A DNA stretch of 49,129 nt from Candidatus Methylomirabilota bacterium (GTDB taxonomy: Bacteria > Methylomirabilota > Methylomirabilia > Methylomirabilales > 2-02-FULL-66-22), in contig JAPLLC010000110.1 in assembly GCA_026387775.1 (NCBI GenBank), positions 1 through 49,129 of the forward strand, in the 5' to 3' direction. The position numbers and the translations under genes were made by a program. Numbering within the stretch: position 1 is the stretch's first letter; the number at the start of each line of letters is the position of its first letter. Under the pieces are notes generated by a model that saw only the letters and a program-made list of their open reading frames with translations, searched no databases and had not been told where the DNA came from. Shown here piece by piece: positions 1-7,492 of this stretch.

Positions 1-921
1 CTTGCCGTCGTGCTGGAACACGATGAACACCGCCGCCAGGAGGATCGAGAGGATCCCGAAGACCACGAGCAGTCCGCCGCCCCAGCCGGTGCCGCCGGTC
101 GCCCCTTCCACCAGCGGGAGGTAGCGCATCAGGCAGTAGAGCGCGGTGTTCAGCATGAAACCGGAAAAGAGCGCGGACACCGGCGCGGGGGCCTGGCTGT
201 GGGCGTCCGGCAGCCAGCTGTGCAGCGGCGCGAACCCGGCCTTCGTCCCGTAGCCCACCAGCAGGAAGAGGAAGGCCAGCTTCATGGGGCCTGGCGCCAG
301 GAGCGCCGCCGATTCGCGCAGCCGGGTCCAGAGCATCATCTCGGAGGCGTCGAGCCCCAGTCGCTGCGCCGAGGCGGCCACCAGGAGCGTCCCCACGAAC
401 GCGAAGGCCACCCCCACCGAGCAGACCACCAGATACTTCCACATGGCCTCGAGCGACAGCGGGGTCACATGGACGCAGATCAAGAAGGCGGTGAGCAGCG
501 TGGTGGCCTCGATGCCCACCCACATCAGTCCCAGGTTGTTGGAGAGCAACACCGCGGTCATCGCCGCCGCGGAACCGAACCACAGCGCGCCGAACCTGCG
601 GGCCGAGCGGAGAGACAGCGTGCCGTCGGCCAGCTCTCCCTGGAAGTAGCCCCAGGCATAGACCGAGCTCGCGCCAAAGACGAGGCCCAGGACTGCGAGG
701 TGATAGGCGGACAGCGCATCCAGGTACAGCCAGCCGCGGGCGGTGAAGAGGGGCCCGGAGACGTAAGCCGCCGAGGCCGTGGCGCCCGCGAGAGCGGCCC
801 ACCCGGCGCCTCCGGCCGAGGCGAGGAGCAGGACGCGCCGGGCGGAGCGCGCCACACAACACGTCCCCGCCAGGACGGGTGGCAGGATCAGAAGCGCCCA
901 GAGCAGCATCCCGGCCTCCAT
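1..921 (-). CDS. hyfF: Hydrogenase-4 component F-like membrane subunit (partial, 3' end outside window)
   Basis: My translation of the minus strand from ATG at 921 gives 307 residues open to the window edge. It is an antiporter-like proton-channel subunit of the NuoL/M/N-HyfF family, expected to be an integral inner-membrane part of a hydrogenase-4 or complex I-like assembly. The family signature is seen at GYGTKAGFAPLHSWLPDAH followed by SQAPAPVSALFSG, which holds the conserved channel Lys and the broken-helix His/Pro. Many hydrophobic segments precede it, and HyfF proteins are usually about 500 residues, so roughly 200 are missing. The start lies 3 nt after the hyfE stop, so co-translation is likely. 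Catalytic [NiFe] or Fe-S subunits would lie beyond position 1, so it cannot be said here whether the complex is a true hydrogenase. Confidence 0.85.
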   Translation of the reverse strand, partial: MEAGMLLWALLILPPVLAGTCCVARSARRVLLLASAGGAGWAALAGATASAAYVSGPLFTARGWLYLDALSAYHLAVLGLVFGASSVYAWGYFQGELADGTLSLRSARRFGALWFGSAAAMTAVLLSNNLGLMWVGIEATTLLTAFLICVHVTPLSLEAMWKYLVVCSVGVAFAFVGTLLVAASAQRLGLDASEMMLWTRLRESAALLAPGPMKLAFLFLLVGYGTKAGFAPLHSWLPDAHSQAPAPVSALFSGFMLNTALYCLMRYLPLVEGATGGTGWGGGLLVVFGILSILLAAVFIVFQHDGK

Positions 922-924
922 ACA

Positions 925-1581
925 TCAGCCCCGCAACTGGTTCAGCTGGTCGACGTCGATGTGGTCGAACTCGCGGCTGATGTGGTACGCCGCGATGCTC
1001 ATGATGAACACCGCCACGAAGACGTCCATCAGCACACCCAGCTCCACCAGCATCGGCACCCCGCCGACCAGCGTGACGCCGACGGTGTAGATGCCGTTCT
1101 CCAGCACGATGTAGCCCAGCACCTGGGTGACCGCCGTGCGGCGGCTGACGATCAGGAAGAGTCCGATCAGCAGCGTCGCCAACCCGGCCGGGACCATCAG
1201 CGCTTGGTTCGGCGCCACGGGACCCGGCAGGTTGAGCTGGGTGCCGACCCAGATCGAGAACATCAGGGCAGCCACCCCCGCGACGACCGAGAGCGTGTGG
1301 CCCACGAAGGGCTCGACCTCGCGCCGCACCCCGCTTTCGCGCAGGACCCGGAGCAGGAGCCACGGAAAGACCGCGCCCTTGAGGATCATGCTGCCGCCGG
1401 TCAAAATCCAGGGCCGGACAGCCCCCTCTGCCCCGTGCAGGAGCACGGGGAGCAGGCTGACGACGACCCCCTGGAGCGCCGCCATGGTGATGCAGCTCCG
1501 CAGCCGACCGGATCCCAGGAGCAGGAGATCGGTGATGACCAGCAGGGCCAGGACGGCATCCGTGCCGGCGGTATCGTTCAT
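925..1581 (-). CDS. hyfE: Hydrogenase-4 component E-like membrane subunit
   Basis: A 218-residue, highly hydrophobic protein matching the usual HyfE length (about 216). HyfE is the NuoK-like small antiporter-type subunit of the membrane arm. Recognisable family stretches are GYIVLENGIYTVG and the C-terminal VLMDVFVAVFIMSIAAYHI, with conserved Glu and Asp inside membrane helices. It sits between hyfC (4-nt gap) and hyfF (3-nt gap) in an operon read leftwards. The tight spacing points to translational coupling and a fixed subunit stoichiometry. A multisubunit Mrp antiporter subunit is the alternative, but the gene order B-C-E-F favours Hyf. Confidence 0.86.
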   Translation of the reverse strand: MNDTAGTDAVLALLVITDLLLLGSGRLRSCITMAALQGVVVSLLPVLLHGAEGAVRPWILTGGSMILKGAVFPWLLLRVLRESGVRREVEPFVGHTLSVVAGVAALMFSIWVGTQLNLPGPVAPNQALMVPAGLATLLIGLFLIVSRRTAVTQVLGYIVLENGIYTVGVTLVGGVPMLVELGVLMDVFVAVFIMSIAAYHISREFDHIDVDQLNQLRG

Positions 1582-1585
1582 GACT

Positions 1586-2497
1586 TCACCCCAGGACGAG
1601 AACGAGGGCCAGCACGGCCAGGGCCGTGGCCCCCACCAAGAGCTTGGGCACGCGCACGAGCTGGAGCCGCGCCATCGAGGACTCCACGACGCCGATCAGC
1701 ACTGCCAGGGCGGCCATCCCGCCCAGGAACTGCCCGACCTGGAAGAGCGGATTCCCGCTCCGGACGGGAACCGCCAGCCCCACCAGGAGCGCACCCAGCA
1801 CCCAGAGCTTGAGCATCGCGCCGTAGAGCGCGAAGGCCAGGTCGGGGCCGCCGTGGTCCAGCAGCATGACTTCGTGGATCATGGTCAGCTCCAGATGGGT
1901 GGTGGGGTCGTCCACGGGGATGCGCGCGTTCTCGGCCAGCAGGACCACGCCGAGCGCCACGGCGACGAGGGCGAGGGCCGGCCCCTGGCTCGACCAGGTC
2001 CCCGCCGAGATTGATCCGACCATCCCCGAGAGCGAGAGGGTCCGCGTCTCGCGGGCCACGGCCGCCAGACTCAGAAGCAGCGCCGGTTCGGCCAGCGCCG
2101 AGAAGAGCACCTCGCGACTCGCCCCCATGCCCTCGAAGCTCGAGCCGGTATCCAGCGCCGCGATCACCGTGAAAAAGCGCGCCAGACAGAGGAGATAGGC
2201 GAAAAGCAGCACGTCGCCCGGAAAGCGCACGGGGGCCGGCAGCCCGCCCATGGGGGTCAGGGCCAGCGCGGTGGCGGTCGCGCTCAACCCCACGATCGGC
2301 CCGGCGCGGAAGACCCAGGTGGTTGTCCGGCTGTACGTCGCGCCCTTCCGGAGCAGCTTTCCGAGATCGAAGTAGGGCTGGAGCAACGGCTGCCCGTGCC
2401 GGCCGGCGAAGAGCGCCTTGGTCCGGTTGATGACTCCGAACAGGAGCGGCGCCAGGAGCAGGCCAGCGGCCGGGGGAATCACGACGGTCCAGTTCAT
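1586..2497 (-). CDS. hyfC: Hydrogenase-4 component C / NuoH-like membrane subunit
   Basis: A 303-residue integral membrane protein of the HyfC/HycD/NuoH family, which anchors the soluble arm of group 4 hydrogenases and complex I to the membrane. The seen motif IPVDDPTTHLELTMIHEVM is the classic acidic HyfC/NuoH loop that lines the entry to the proton path. The N-terminus carries QPYFDLGKLLRKG, also typical of the family. Length is close to the E. coli proteins. The gene lies 4 nt after hyfB and 4 nt before hyfE. No HyfD-type gene separates HyfC from HyfE, so the module is shorter than the E. coli hyf operon. Confidence 0.9.
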   Translation of the reverse strand: MNWTVVIPPAAGLLLAPLLFGVINRTKALFAGRHGQPLLQPYFDLGKLLRKGATYSRTTTWVFRAGPIVGLSATATALALTPMGGLPAPVRFPGDVLLFAYLLCLARFFTVIAALDTGSSFEGMGASREVLFSALAEPALLLSLAAVARETRTLSLSGMVGSISAGTWSSQGPALALVAVALGVVLLAENARIPVDDPTTHLELTMIHEVMLLDHGGPDLAFALYGAMLKLWVLGALLVGLAVPVRSGNPLFQVGQFLGGMAALAVLIGVVESSMARLQLVRVPKLLVGATALAVLALVLVLG

Positions 2498-2501
2498 GCG
2501 C

Positions 2502-4496
2502 TCACCCCAGCTTCCAGACCATCAAGACGATCAGGGTCAACACGATGTAGAGCACGTAGACCTGGATCCGCCCCTGCTGCAGGGCTCGCAGTCGGTCAAG
2601 CGTCCGCTCGATGCCGGCGAACGTTGGGCGGAAGAGGAGCTCGGAGAACGCATCCGGCGTGTCGGTCTCGAGCGCCGCCCGGCGCGGGAAGAGCCCCTCG
2701 GGTGGAACCAGCCGGGTCCGCGTCCGAAGCACGAGGCCGAACAGCTCGGTCAGCGGCTGGGCGAACGACGAGGCGGTGTACTGCATCCGCGCGGTCGGCC
2801 GGGCGTAGCCGCAGTCCCAGGTCCCCGTCTCCTCCACCGACCGCCCGGCAAGCAGCCTTCGCCGCAGAAGCATCAGAGACACCACGATCGTCAGGAGGAT
2901 CGCGCCCCCGACCGCGATCATCCGGAGCGGGTCGGCGGCGCCGGCGAGGACGGCCGTCACCTTCGCCTCCGGCTGTCGGGCCACCAGGAGAAGCGCGGGG
3001 GTCAGGGCGAACACCGCTGCCACGGGAAAGAGACCCACGCCGACGCAGGCCGTCGCCAGCAGGACCATCGGCAGCCGCATGGCCGCCCCGGTTTCGTGCG
3101 CCAGCGCCGCATCGGCGCTCCGCGGCTCCCCCAAGAAAACGATACCGAACGCCTTGGTGAAGCAGGCCGTCGCCAGCCCGCCGATCAGCGCCAGCGTGCC
3201 GATGGCGACGAGCCCCGGAATCTGGGGCATCACTTGGCCCTCGGCCCCGGCCAGGCTGCCGAACGCTGCCAGGTAGATGAGAAACTCGCTCACAAAGCCG
3301 TTGAGCGGCGGGAGACCCGCGATGGCCGCGGCGCCCACCAGGAAGCAGGTTCCCGTCCAGGGCATGCGGCGGAGCAGGCCGCCGAGGCGGTCGATCTCGC
3401 GCGTGCCGGCCCCGTGCAGGACGGATCCCGCCCCCAGAAACAGCAGTCCCTTGAACAGCGCATGATTGATAACGTGGAGCAGTCCCCCGCCGTACCCGAG
3501 GACGGCCAGCGCCGGCATCCCGGACGCGACCCCCAGCGTCCCCAGGCCCAGCCCCAGGGCGATGATCCCGATGTTCTCGACGCTGTGGTAAGCGAGCAGC
3601 CGCTTCAGGTCGTGCTGCGCCAGCGCGAAGAGCACGCCCAGCACGCCCGAGGTCACCCCGATGACGAGGAGGAGCCATCCCCACCAGGCAGGTGGCGGCC
3701 CGAGCAACACGAGCAGGCGGACGAGGCCGTAGATCCCCGTCTTGATCATCACGCCGGACATGACTGCCGAGACGTGGCTCGGGGCGGCCGGGTGAGCCTC
3801 GGGCAACCAGACGTGGAGTGGCATGAAGCCGGCCTTGGTGCCGAAGCCGATCACGGCCAGCACGAACGCCAGTCCGGCGAGCGCGGGCGCCGCGGCGGTC
3901 GCCCGCCCGAGGTCGTCGAAATCGAAGGAACCCGCCGCCTCTGCCAGCAGAACGAACATGGCCAGGAGGCAGGCGGTGCCCAGGTGGGTCGCGACCAGGT
4001 AGATCCAACCGGCCTCGCGGACGGCCGCCTTCTCGCGCTCGAAGGTCACAAGAAAGAACGAGGCCAGCGCCATCGTCTCCCAGGCCAGGAGGAACAGGAT
4101 GCCGTTCTTGGCCACCAAGACTAGCCCCATGCTGACCACGAGAAAGTCGAAGCAGCACCAGGCCGCGCCGAGCGACTTGGCCCCGCGGAACCCCCGCAGG
4201 TACTCCGTACCGTAGATGGCTGCCAGGAGGGAGAGAAACAACGTGGGGACCAGGAAGAGGCCGGAGACCGCGTCCAGCGCGACGACGAAGGCGCCGCCGG
4301 GGATACTCCAGGCGAGGCGGAGACTCTCGACCGGCCCCCCGAGCAGCGCCCGGAATGCGGGGACCAGTCCCAGGGCGCAGCCGGCCACCGCGCCGCCGGC
4401 GCCGCACGCCGACGCCCACCGGCCGGACCGGCCGAGCAGGAGCGCCCCCAGCCCGCCCAGGGCGATCAGGCCTATCGCGATCAGAAACAACACCAT
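2502..4496 (-). CDS. hyfB: Hydrogenase-4 component B-like antiporter subunit (NuoL family)
   Basis: A 664-residue polytopic protein, near the usual 670 for HyfB/HycC. The proton-conducting antiporter fold is recognised by FLLAWETMALASFFLVTFE and by GFGTKAGFMPLHVWLPEAH followed by PAAPSHVSAVMSGVMIK, which contain the conserved Glu and Lys of the channel. Further conserved His/Lys residues occur at LAYHSVENIGII. The C-terminus has the extended GTWDCGYARPTARMQYTA region common in HyfB/HycC. It is the first structural gene after the EIIA/HTH gene (6 nt apart), so that regulator heads the operon. Confidence 0.9.
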   Translation of the reverse strand: MVLFLIAIGLIALGGLGALLLGRSGRWASACGAGGAVAGCALGLVPAFRALLGGPVESLRLAWSIPGGAFVVALDAVSGLFLVPTLFLSLLAAIYGTEYLRGFRGAKSLGAAWCCFDFLVVSMGLVLVAKNGILFLLAWETMALASFFLVTFEREKAAVREAGWIYLVATHLGTACLLAMFVLLAEAAGSFDFDDLGRATAAAPALAGLAFVLAVIGFGTKAGFMPLHVWLPEAHPAAPSHVSAVMSGVMIKTGIYGLVRLLVLLGPPPAWWGWLLLVIGVTSGVLGVLFALAQHDLKRLLAYHSVENIGIIALGLGLGTLGVASGMPALAVLGYGGGLLHVINHALFKGLLFLGAGSVLHGAGTREIDRLGGLLRRMPWTGTCFLVGAAAIAGLPPLNGFVSEFLIYLAAFGSLAGAEGQVMPQIPGLVAIGTLALIGGLATACFTKAFGIVFLGEPRSADAALAHETGAAMRLPMVLLATACVGVGLFPVAAVFALTPALLLVARQPEAKVTAVLAGAADPLRMIAVGGAILLTIVVSLMLLRRRLLAGRSVEETGTWDCGYARPTARMQYTASSFAQPLTELFGLVLRTRTRLVPPEGLFPRRAALETDTPDAFSELLFRPTFAGIERTLDRLRALQQGRIQVYVLYIVLTLIVLMVWKLG

Positions 4497-4502
4497 GGGA
4501 GA

Positions 4503-5207
4503 TTAATCCCCTGCCGACGGGACCGGTCGAGGCTGGACCAGGCCGGACTCCACCCGACGGACCTCGGCCAGGATCTCGTCGCGCAGCCCCTGGTGTCTGA
4601 TGACCTCGCGGAAAACCGGGTCGCGCAGCGCGAAGGCCAGACGGGAAAGCAGATGCAGGTGGGCCCGGACCGTGGGGCTCACCAGCATGAAGAGGCAATG
4701 CACCGGCTGGCGGTCCAGCGCGCCGAAATCCACCGGTCGCTCGAGAAAACACAGCGTGATCGTCGGGCGCGGGACGTGGAGCACGATGGGGTTGCGAACG
4801 TGCGGGATGGCGATGCCGTCTCCGACGCCCGTCGAGGCCAACGCCTCGCGGGCCACCAGCACCCGCAAGAGCTGCTCTCGGTCAACCTCGTCGGGCAGCC
4901 GCATGCCCTCCACCGCCGCGCGCAGCACGGATTCTGTGTCGGTCCCGACCAGCCGGTAGACGATCCCGCCGGCCAGCAAGGCCTCGGTCAGGCTGGTCGC
5001 CTGGGCCGTCGCGTCCCCGGCCTCCTGGAAGATGTCCACCGACACACCGACCTTGCGCGCCGTCACCCATTCCAGAAGCTCTGCACGGTGGAACCGGTAC
5101 TGCTCGTTGATCCGGTAGGCCGGAATCGACCGGTCCTTGATCCACCGATAAATCGTCTTCTCGGAGACGTTCAACAGGCCCGCGACATCTCGAACCGTGA
5201 GCTGCAT
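4503..5207 (-). CDS. Excisionase-type HTH fused to a PTS EIIA(Ntr/fructose) domain
   Basis: A 234-residue protein from ATG at 5207. I chose this start because GAGGG lies 6 nt upstream and because it begins directly with the helix-turn-helix. Residues 3-50 form a MerR/excisionase-type DNA-binding domain (LTVRDVAGLLNVSEKTIYRW, then YRFHRAELLEW). Residues 75-234 form an EIIA domain of the PtsN/fructose class. Its phospho-acceptor His is about residue 136 in DGIAIPHVRNP, and LFMLVSPTVRAHLHLLSRLA follows the family pattern. It probably binds DNA in response to PTS phosphorylation. Its position as first gene of the hyf-like operon suggests it couples carbon or nitrogen phosphoryl-transfer state to that complex, but this is inference. 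Confidence 0.82.
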   Translation of the reverse strand: MQLTVRDVAGLLNVSEKTIYRWIKDRSIPAYRINEQYRFHRAELLEWVTARKVGVSVDIFQEAGDATAQATSLTEALLAGGIVYRLVGTDTESVLRAAVEGMRLPDEVDREQLLRVLVAREALASTGVGDGIAIPHVRNPIVLHVPRPTITLCFLERPVDFGALDRQPVHCLFMLVSPTVRAHLHLLSRLAFALRDPVFREVIRHQGLRDEILAEVRRVESGLVQPRPVPSAGD

Positions 5208-5266
5208 CCGATTCCCTCGTCTGATCGCCGCTACCCATCCATCATTCCATCCGGACAAACCGCGGC

Positions 5267-5295
5267 ACAATATACTTCGTGTCTAGAAATGTCAA
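5267..5295 (-). promoter_or_regulatory. Sigma70-like promoter for the EIIA-hyf operon
   Basis: On the minus strand a perfect TTGACA (complement of 5290-5295) is followed after 17 nt by TATTGT (complement of 5267-5272). A TATATT is also readable with 15-nt spacing. It lies 60-90 nt upstream of the chosen EIIA/HTH start and overlaps the end of epsI. Prediction by eye only. Confidence 0.55.
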
Positions 5296-5906
5296 TCCAT
5301 GGAGCGGATTCCGGGGAACAGGTCGCCCATATCGTCCATGAACTTCCTCAGGTAGGCCTTCGCCGTCTGCTCTTGCCCTTTCGGGAAGAGCATCGTGACC
5401 TCGACGAGATACTGATCCGGACCTCGCCGGACGAGTCTCTGCTTGACCTCTGCGTGCTTCAGGAGCATTCCATCCTTGATGATTCGGTCGCCCGTATGCA
5501 CGCCATAGTAGACCAGGATCTCGCTCCCACCATCATTGCGGCCGAGCAGACCGGCCATGCGATACGCACCCGAGGGAGACGTCAGATCGCCTTCGTCTGC
5601 CATCCTCCATCCGAGCCCTTGATAGCATACGGATGGAAGGTGGTTGCGCCGATTCTGCAGGATGAGCAGATTGACCGGAGATCCCCCCTGGAAGCGATAC
5701 TGCCTGGTGATGGCGGGCCCCACGTCTCCCGCGAGCAGACCTCCGAGATCGTACGGGTTGCCTTCCCATCCTCCCCGGATGAAGGGGAGCGATATGCGGA
5801 ACGGTCCCTCGCTCGGCAAGGAGACTCTCTGCATCCATTGTCCGAAGATGCCGGCGAAACCGAGAAACACGCAAGCGACCAGGACACGCCTCCGATCCGA
5901 GATCAT
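5292..5906 (-). CDS. epsI: Exosortase-associated EpsI family protein (DUF3485)
   Basis: A 204-residue protein with one N-terminal hydrophobic segment (VLVACVFLGFAGIFGQW), so probably membrane-anchored with a periplasmic domain. The family hallmark is RRNHLPSVCYQGLGWRM, with the conserved Pro, Cys and GxGW. EpsI-type proteins work with exosortases in export or surface processing of PEP-CTERM proteins and exopolysaccharide; their biochemical role is not settled. Its ATG overlaps the exosortase stop by 4 nt (5903-5906). In some genomes the two are fused, but here they are separate. It is the last gene of the exosortase operon. Confidence 0.85.
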   Translation of the reverse strand: MISDRRRVLVACVFLGFAGIFGQWMQRVSLPSEGPFRISLPFIRGGWEGNPYDLGGLLAGDVGPAITRQYRFQGGSPVNLLILQNRRNHLPSVCYQGLGWRMADEGDLTSPSGAYRMAGLLGRNDGGSEILVYYGVHTGDRIIKDGMLLKHAEVKQRLVRRGPDQYLVEVTMLFPKGQEQTAKAYLRKFMDDMGDLFPGIRSMD

Positions 5907-6733
5907 CGGATCACCCAGGCTTCAAGGCGGGAAATACATGCCGTGACAGTCAATAGCCCCAAGACACATGCGGCGAAGACCAGGACACCCCACAACGCAT
6001 GGGTCCCGCCAAAGACCGATTCCTGCCCCCACCGAACCGCACCCGCGGACATGGCCGTCACTCGCAAGATATTCGCCGCAAACACGAGCGACAGGCTGCT
6101 CAACACGACAAACAGCCGAAGCCCAAAGCGGCGAATCCTGAGATAGCCGTAGAATACGGACAGGGCCAGGATCGTCATCAACGAGCTCAACCCCGCGCAG
6201 GCTTCGGTCACCCCGATAGGTAGCGAATCGACGATCAGGACATTCCCTTGCCGTATCACATCATAGCCCGCCTGCCGCAGCAGCCAGGCGGCGCCCTGCG
6301 AGACAAAGAGCTTCAAGGGCACCACCAGCTCCAGATACAGCTTCCCCGGGATAGGAAAGGCGAGCACGAGAAGAACAGCCGGAAAGCGCACGAGCCTAGC
6401 CGCAGCCGGACCCATCAGGTAGAGGACCAGCCCGTAGAGCGTGATCGGCAGGGAGACTTGGGCCACGTAATAGACGCCCAGGGCTTGCCCGACGACGTTC
6501 AGCACGATCCCCGCGAGGAAGAACCGAACCGGCCCTCCCGCATCGTGTTCCCGAGCCAGACGCAGCAACTCCCGGCGTCTCTCGAGCACCAGATACCCCG
6601 CCAGCGCAAAGACGAATGGCGCGTGCTGAACGAGCTCGTTGCCGGGCAGCCCCTGGACGAGATCGAACAGAACCGGAGCGTACGCGAAGACGAACAGCAG
6701 GGAGAGGAGAGCCGGGCGGGCAACAGTCGCCAT
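5903..6733 (-). CDS. xrt: Exosortase (PEP-CTERM sorting transpeptidase)
   Basis: A 276-residue polytopic membrane protein. The exosortase catalytic set is visible: Cys179 in TEACAGLSSLMTILA, Arg224 in FAANILRVTAMS and His245 in FGGTHALWGV. These correspond to the Cys-Arg-His triad proposed for exosortase/archaeosortase enzymes that cleave and relocate proteins with a C-terminal PEP-CTERM signal. It starts 13 nt after the PEP-CTERM gene and overlaps epsI by 4 nt, so enzyme, accessory protein and substrate share one transcript. Subtype is not assignable by eye. Confidence 0.9.
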   Translation of the reverse strand: MATVARPALLSLLFVFAYAPVLFDLVQGLPGNELVQHAPFVFALAGYLVLERRRELLRLAREHDAGGPVRFFLAGIVLNVVGQALGVYYVAQVSLPITLYGLVLYLMGPAAARLVRFPAVLLVLAFPIPGKLYLELVVPLKLFVSQGAAWLLRQAGYDVIRQGNVLIVDSLPIGVTEACAGLSSLMTILALSVFYGYLRIRRFGLRLFVVLSSLSLVFAANILRVTAMSAGAVRWGQESVFGGTHALWGVLVFAACVLGLLTVTACISRLEAWVIR

Positions 6734-6746
6734 GGGTGGGAAACGA

Positions 6747-7424
6747 TCAGGACGCGGGCACGGCGTGCCGGCGATAGCGTGTGTATCCCAGTAGCCCCAG
6801 ACCCGTCAGCCAAAGCATCCATACGTGGGGCTCGGGCACCCCGGTCAGGGTGGAGGAATAGCTCCTGGTCAGGCTTCCCGAAGGAGTCTGCGCCCAGCCC
6901 TGCAGGGCGGCATCCGTCGCAAAGGACATGGTCAGGCTTCCCGTCGAGGAGCCGGAGAACTGCTGGAGCGTGGAGGAGGAGATGGAGTTGTTCACGCCCA
7001 GGATGGTGACCCCCCCCCAGGTTACCGTGCCCGTGTTGAAATCGATCGTTTGCGCGGTGGCTTGCGCCTGCAAAAGGTATAGCGACGGAGTGTTCCAGTC
7101 GCCCGAAGAAGGGGTCAAGACAAGCGTTTCCGCGTCACCGGACAGGGACCACACGCCGGGAGATATCTGAGAGACAAGCACATAGTCCCAGGTTGTGTGG
7201 GCCGGCACGTACAAGGTCTGCCAATTCCCGATGATCGGATCACTGGAACCCCCGGACGCGGAACCGACCTGCGCCGGATAGAAGCCGACCTGCTGCTGGC
7301 CACCCGCGTAGTCAAACTGGATATTGTTTCCAGCCGTATAAGACGGCAAGGCTAGAACATCCCCCGGCGGCGGGCAGACGCCAACGAGTAGAACGATGAA
7401 TAGAACTCTCTGCCATTTCCCCAT
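6747..7424 (-). CDS. PEP-CTERM sorting-signal protein
   Basis: A 225-residue secreted protein. The ATG at 7424 is preferred over a TTG eight codons upstream because a GGGTGGTGG purine tract precedes it. An N-terminal signal peptide (RVLFIVLLVGVCPPPGDVLA) is followed by a Ser/Thr/Gly-rich, low-complexity beta-type body. The C-terminus carries the sorting tripartite signal VPEPHVWMLWLTGLGLLGY followed by TRYRRH: PEP motif, hydrophobic helix, basic tail. It is the only PEP-CTERM protein in the window and lies directly before the exosortase, so it is probably a dedicated substrate. Body function is not recognised. Confidence 0.87.
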   Translation of the reverse strand: MGKWQRVLFIVLLVGVCPPPGDVLALPSYTAGNNIQFDYAGGQQQVGFYPAQVGSASGGSSDPIIGNWQTLYVPAHTTWDYVLVSQISPGVWSLSGDAETLVLTPSSGDWNTPSLYLLQAQATAQTIDFNTGTVTWGGVTILGVNNSISSSTLQQFSGSSTGSLTMSFATDAALQGWAQTPSGSLTRSYSSTLTGVPEPHVWMLWLTGLGLLGYTRYRRHAVPAS

Positions 7425-7492
7425 GAAACCACCACCCTTCCGATCCAACTATGACGACCCCTCTCAAAAAAGCAAGGACTTCTTTGCCGGAG

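Noticed and set aside
10-1812. Long plus-strand open frame across the hyf genes
   Set aside because: It is antisense to well-recognised hyfF/hyfE/hyfC and has Arg/Gly/His-rich composition typical of shadow frames in GC-rich DNA.
2596-4752. 718-codon minus-strand frame overlapping hyfB
   Set aside because: Frame-shifted shadow of hyfB with Arg/Pro/Gly-rich content.
1-5207. Functional [NiFe] hydrogenase
   Set aside because: Only membrane subunits are visible; large and small catalytic subunits would be outside the window, so this cannot be claimed.
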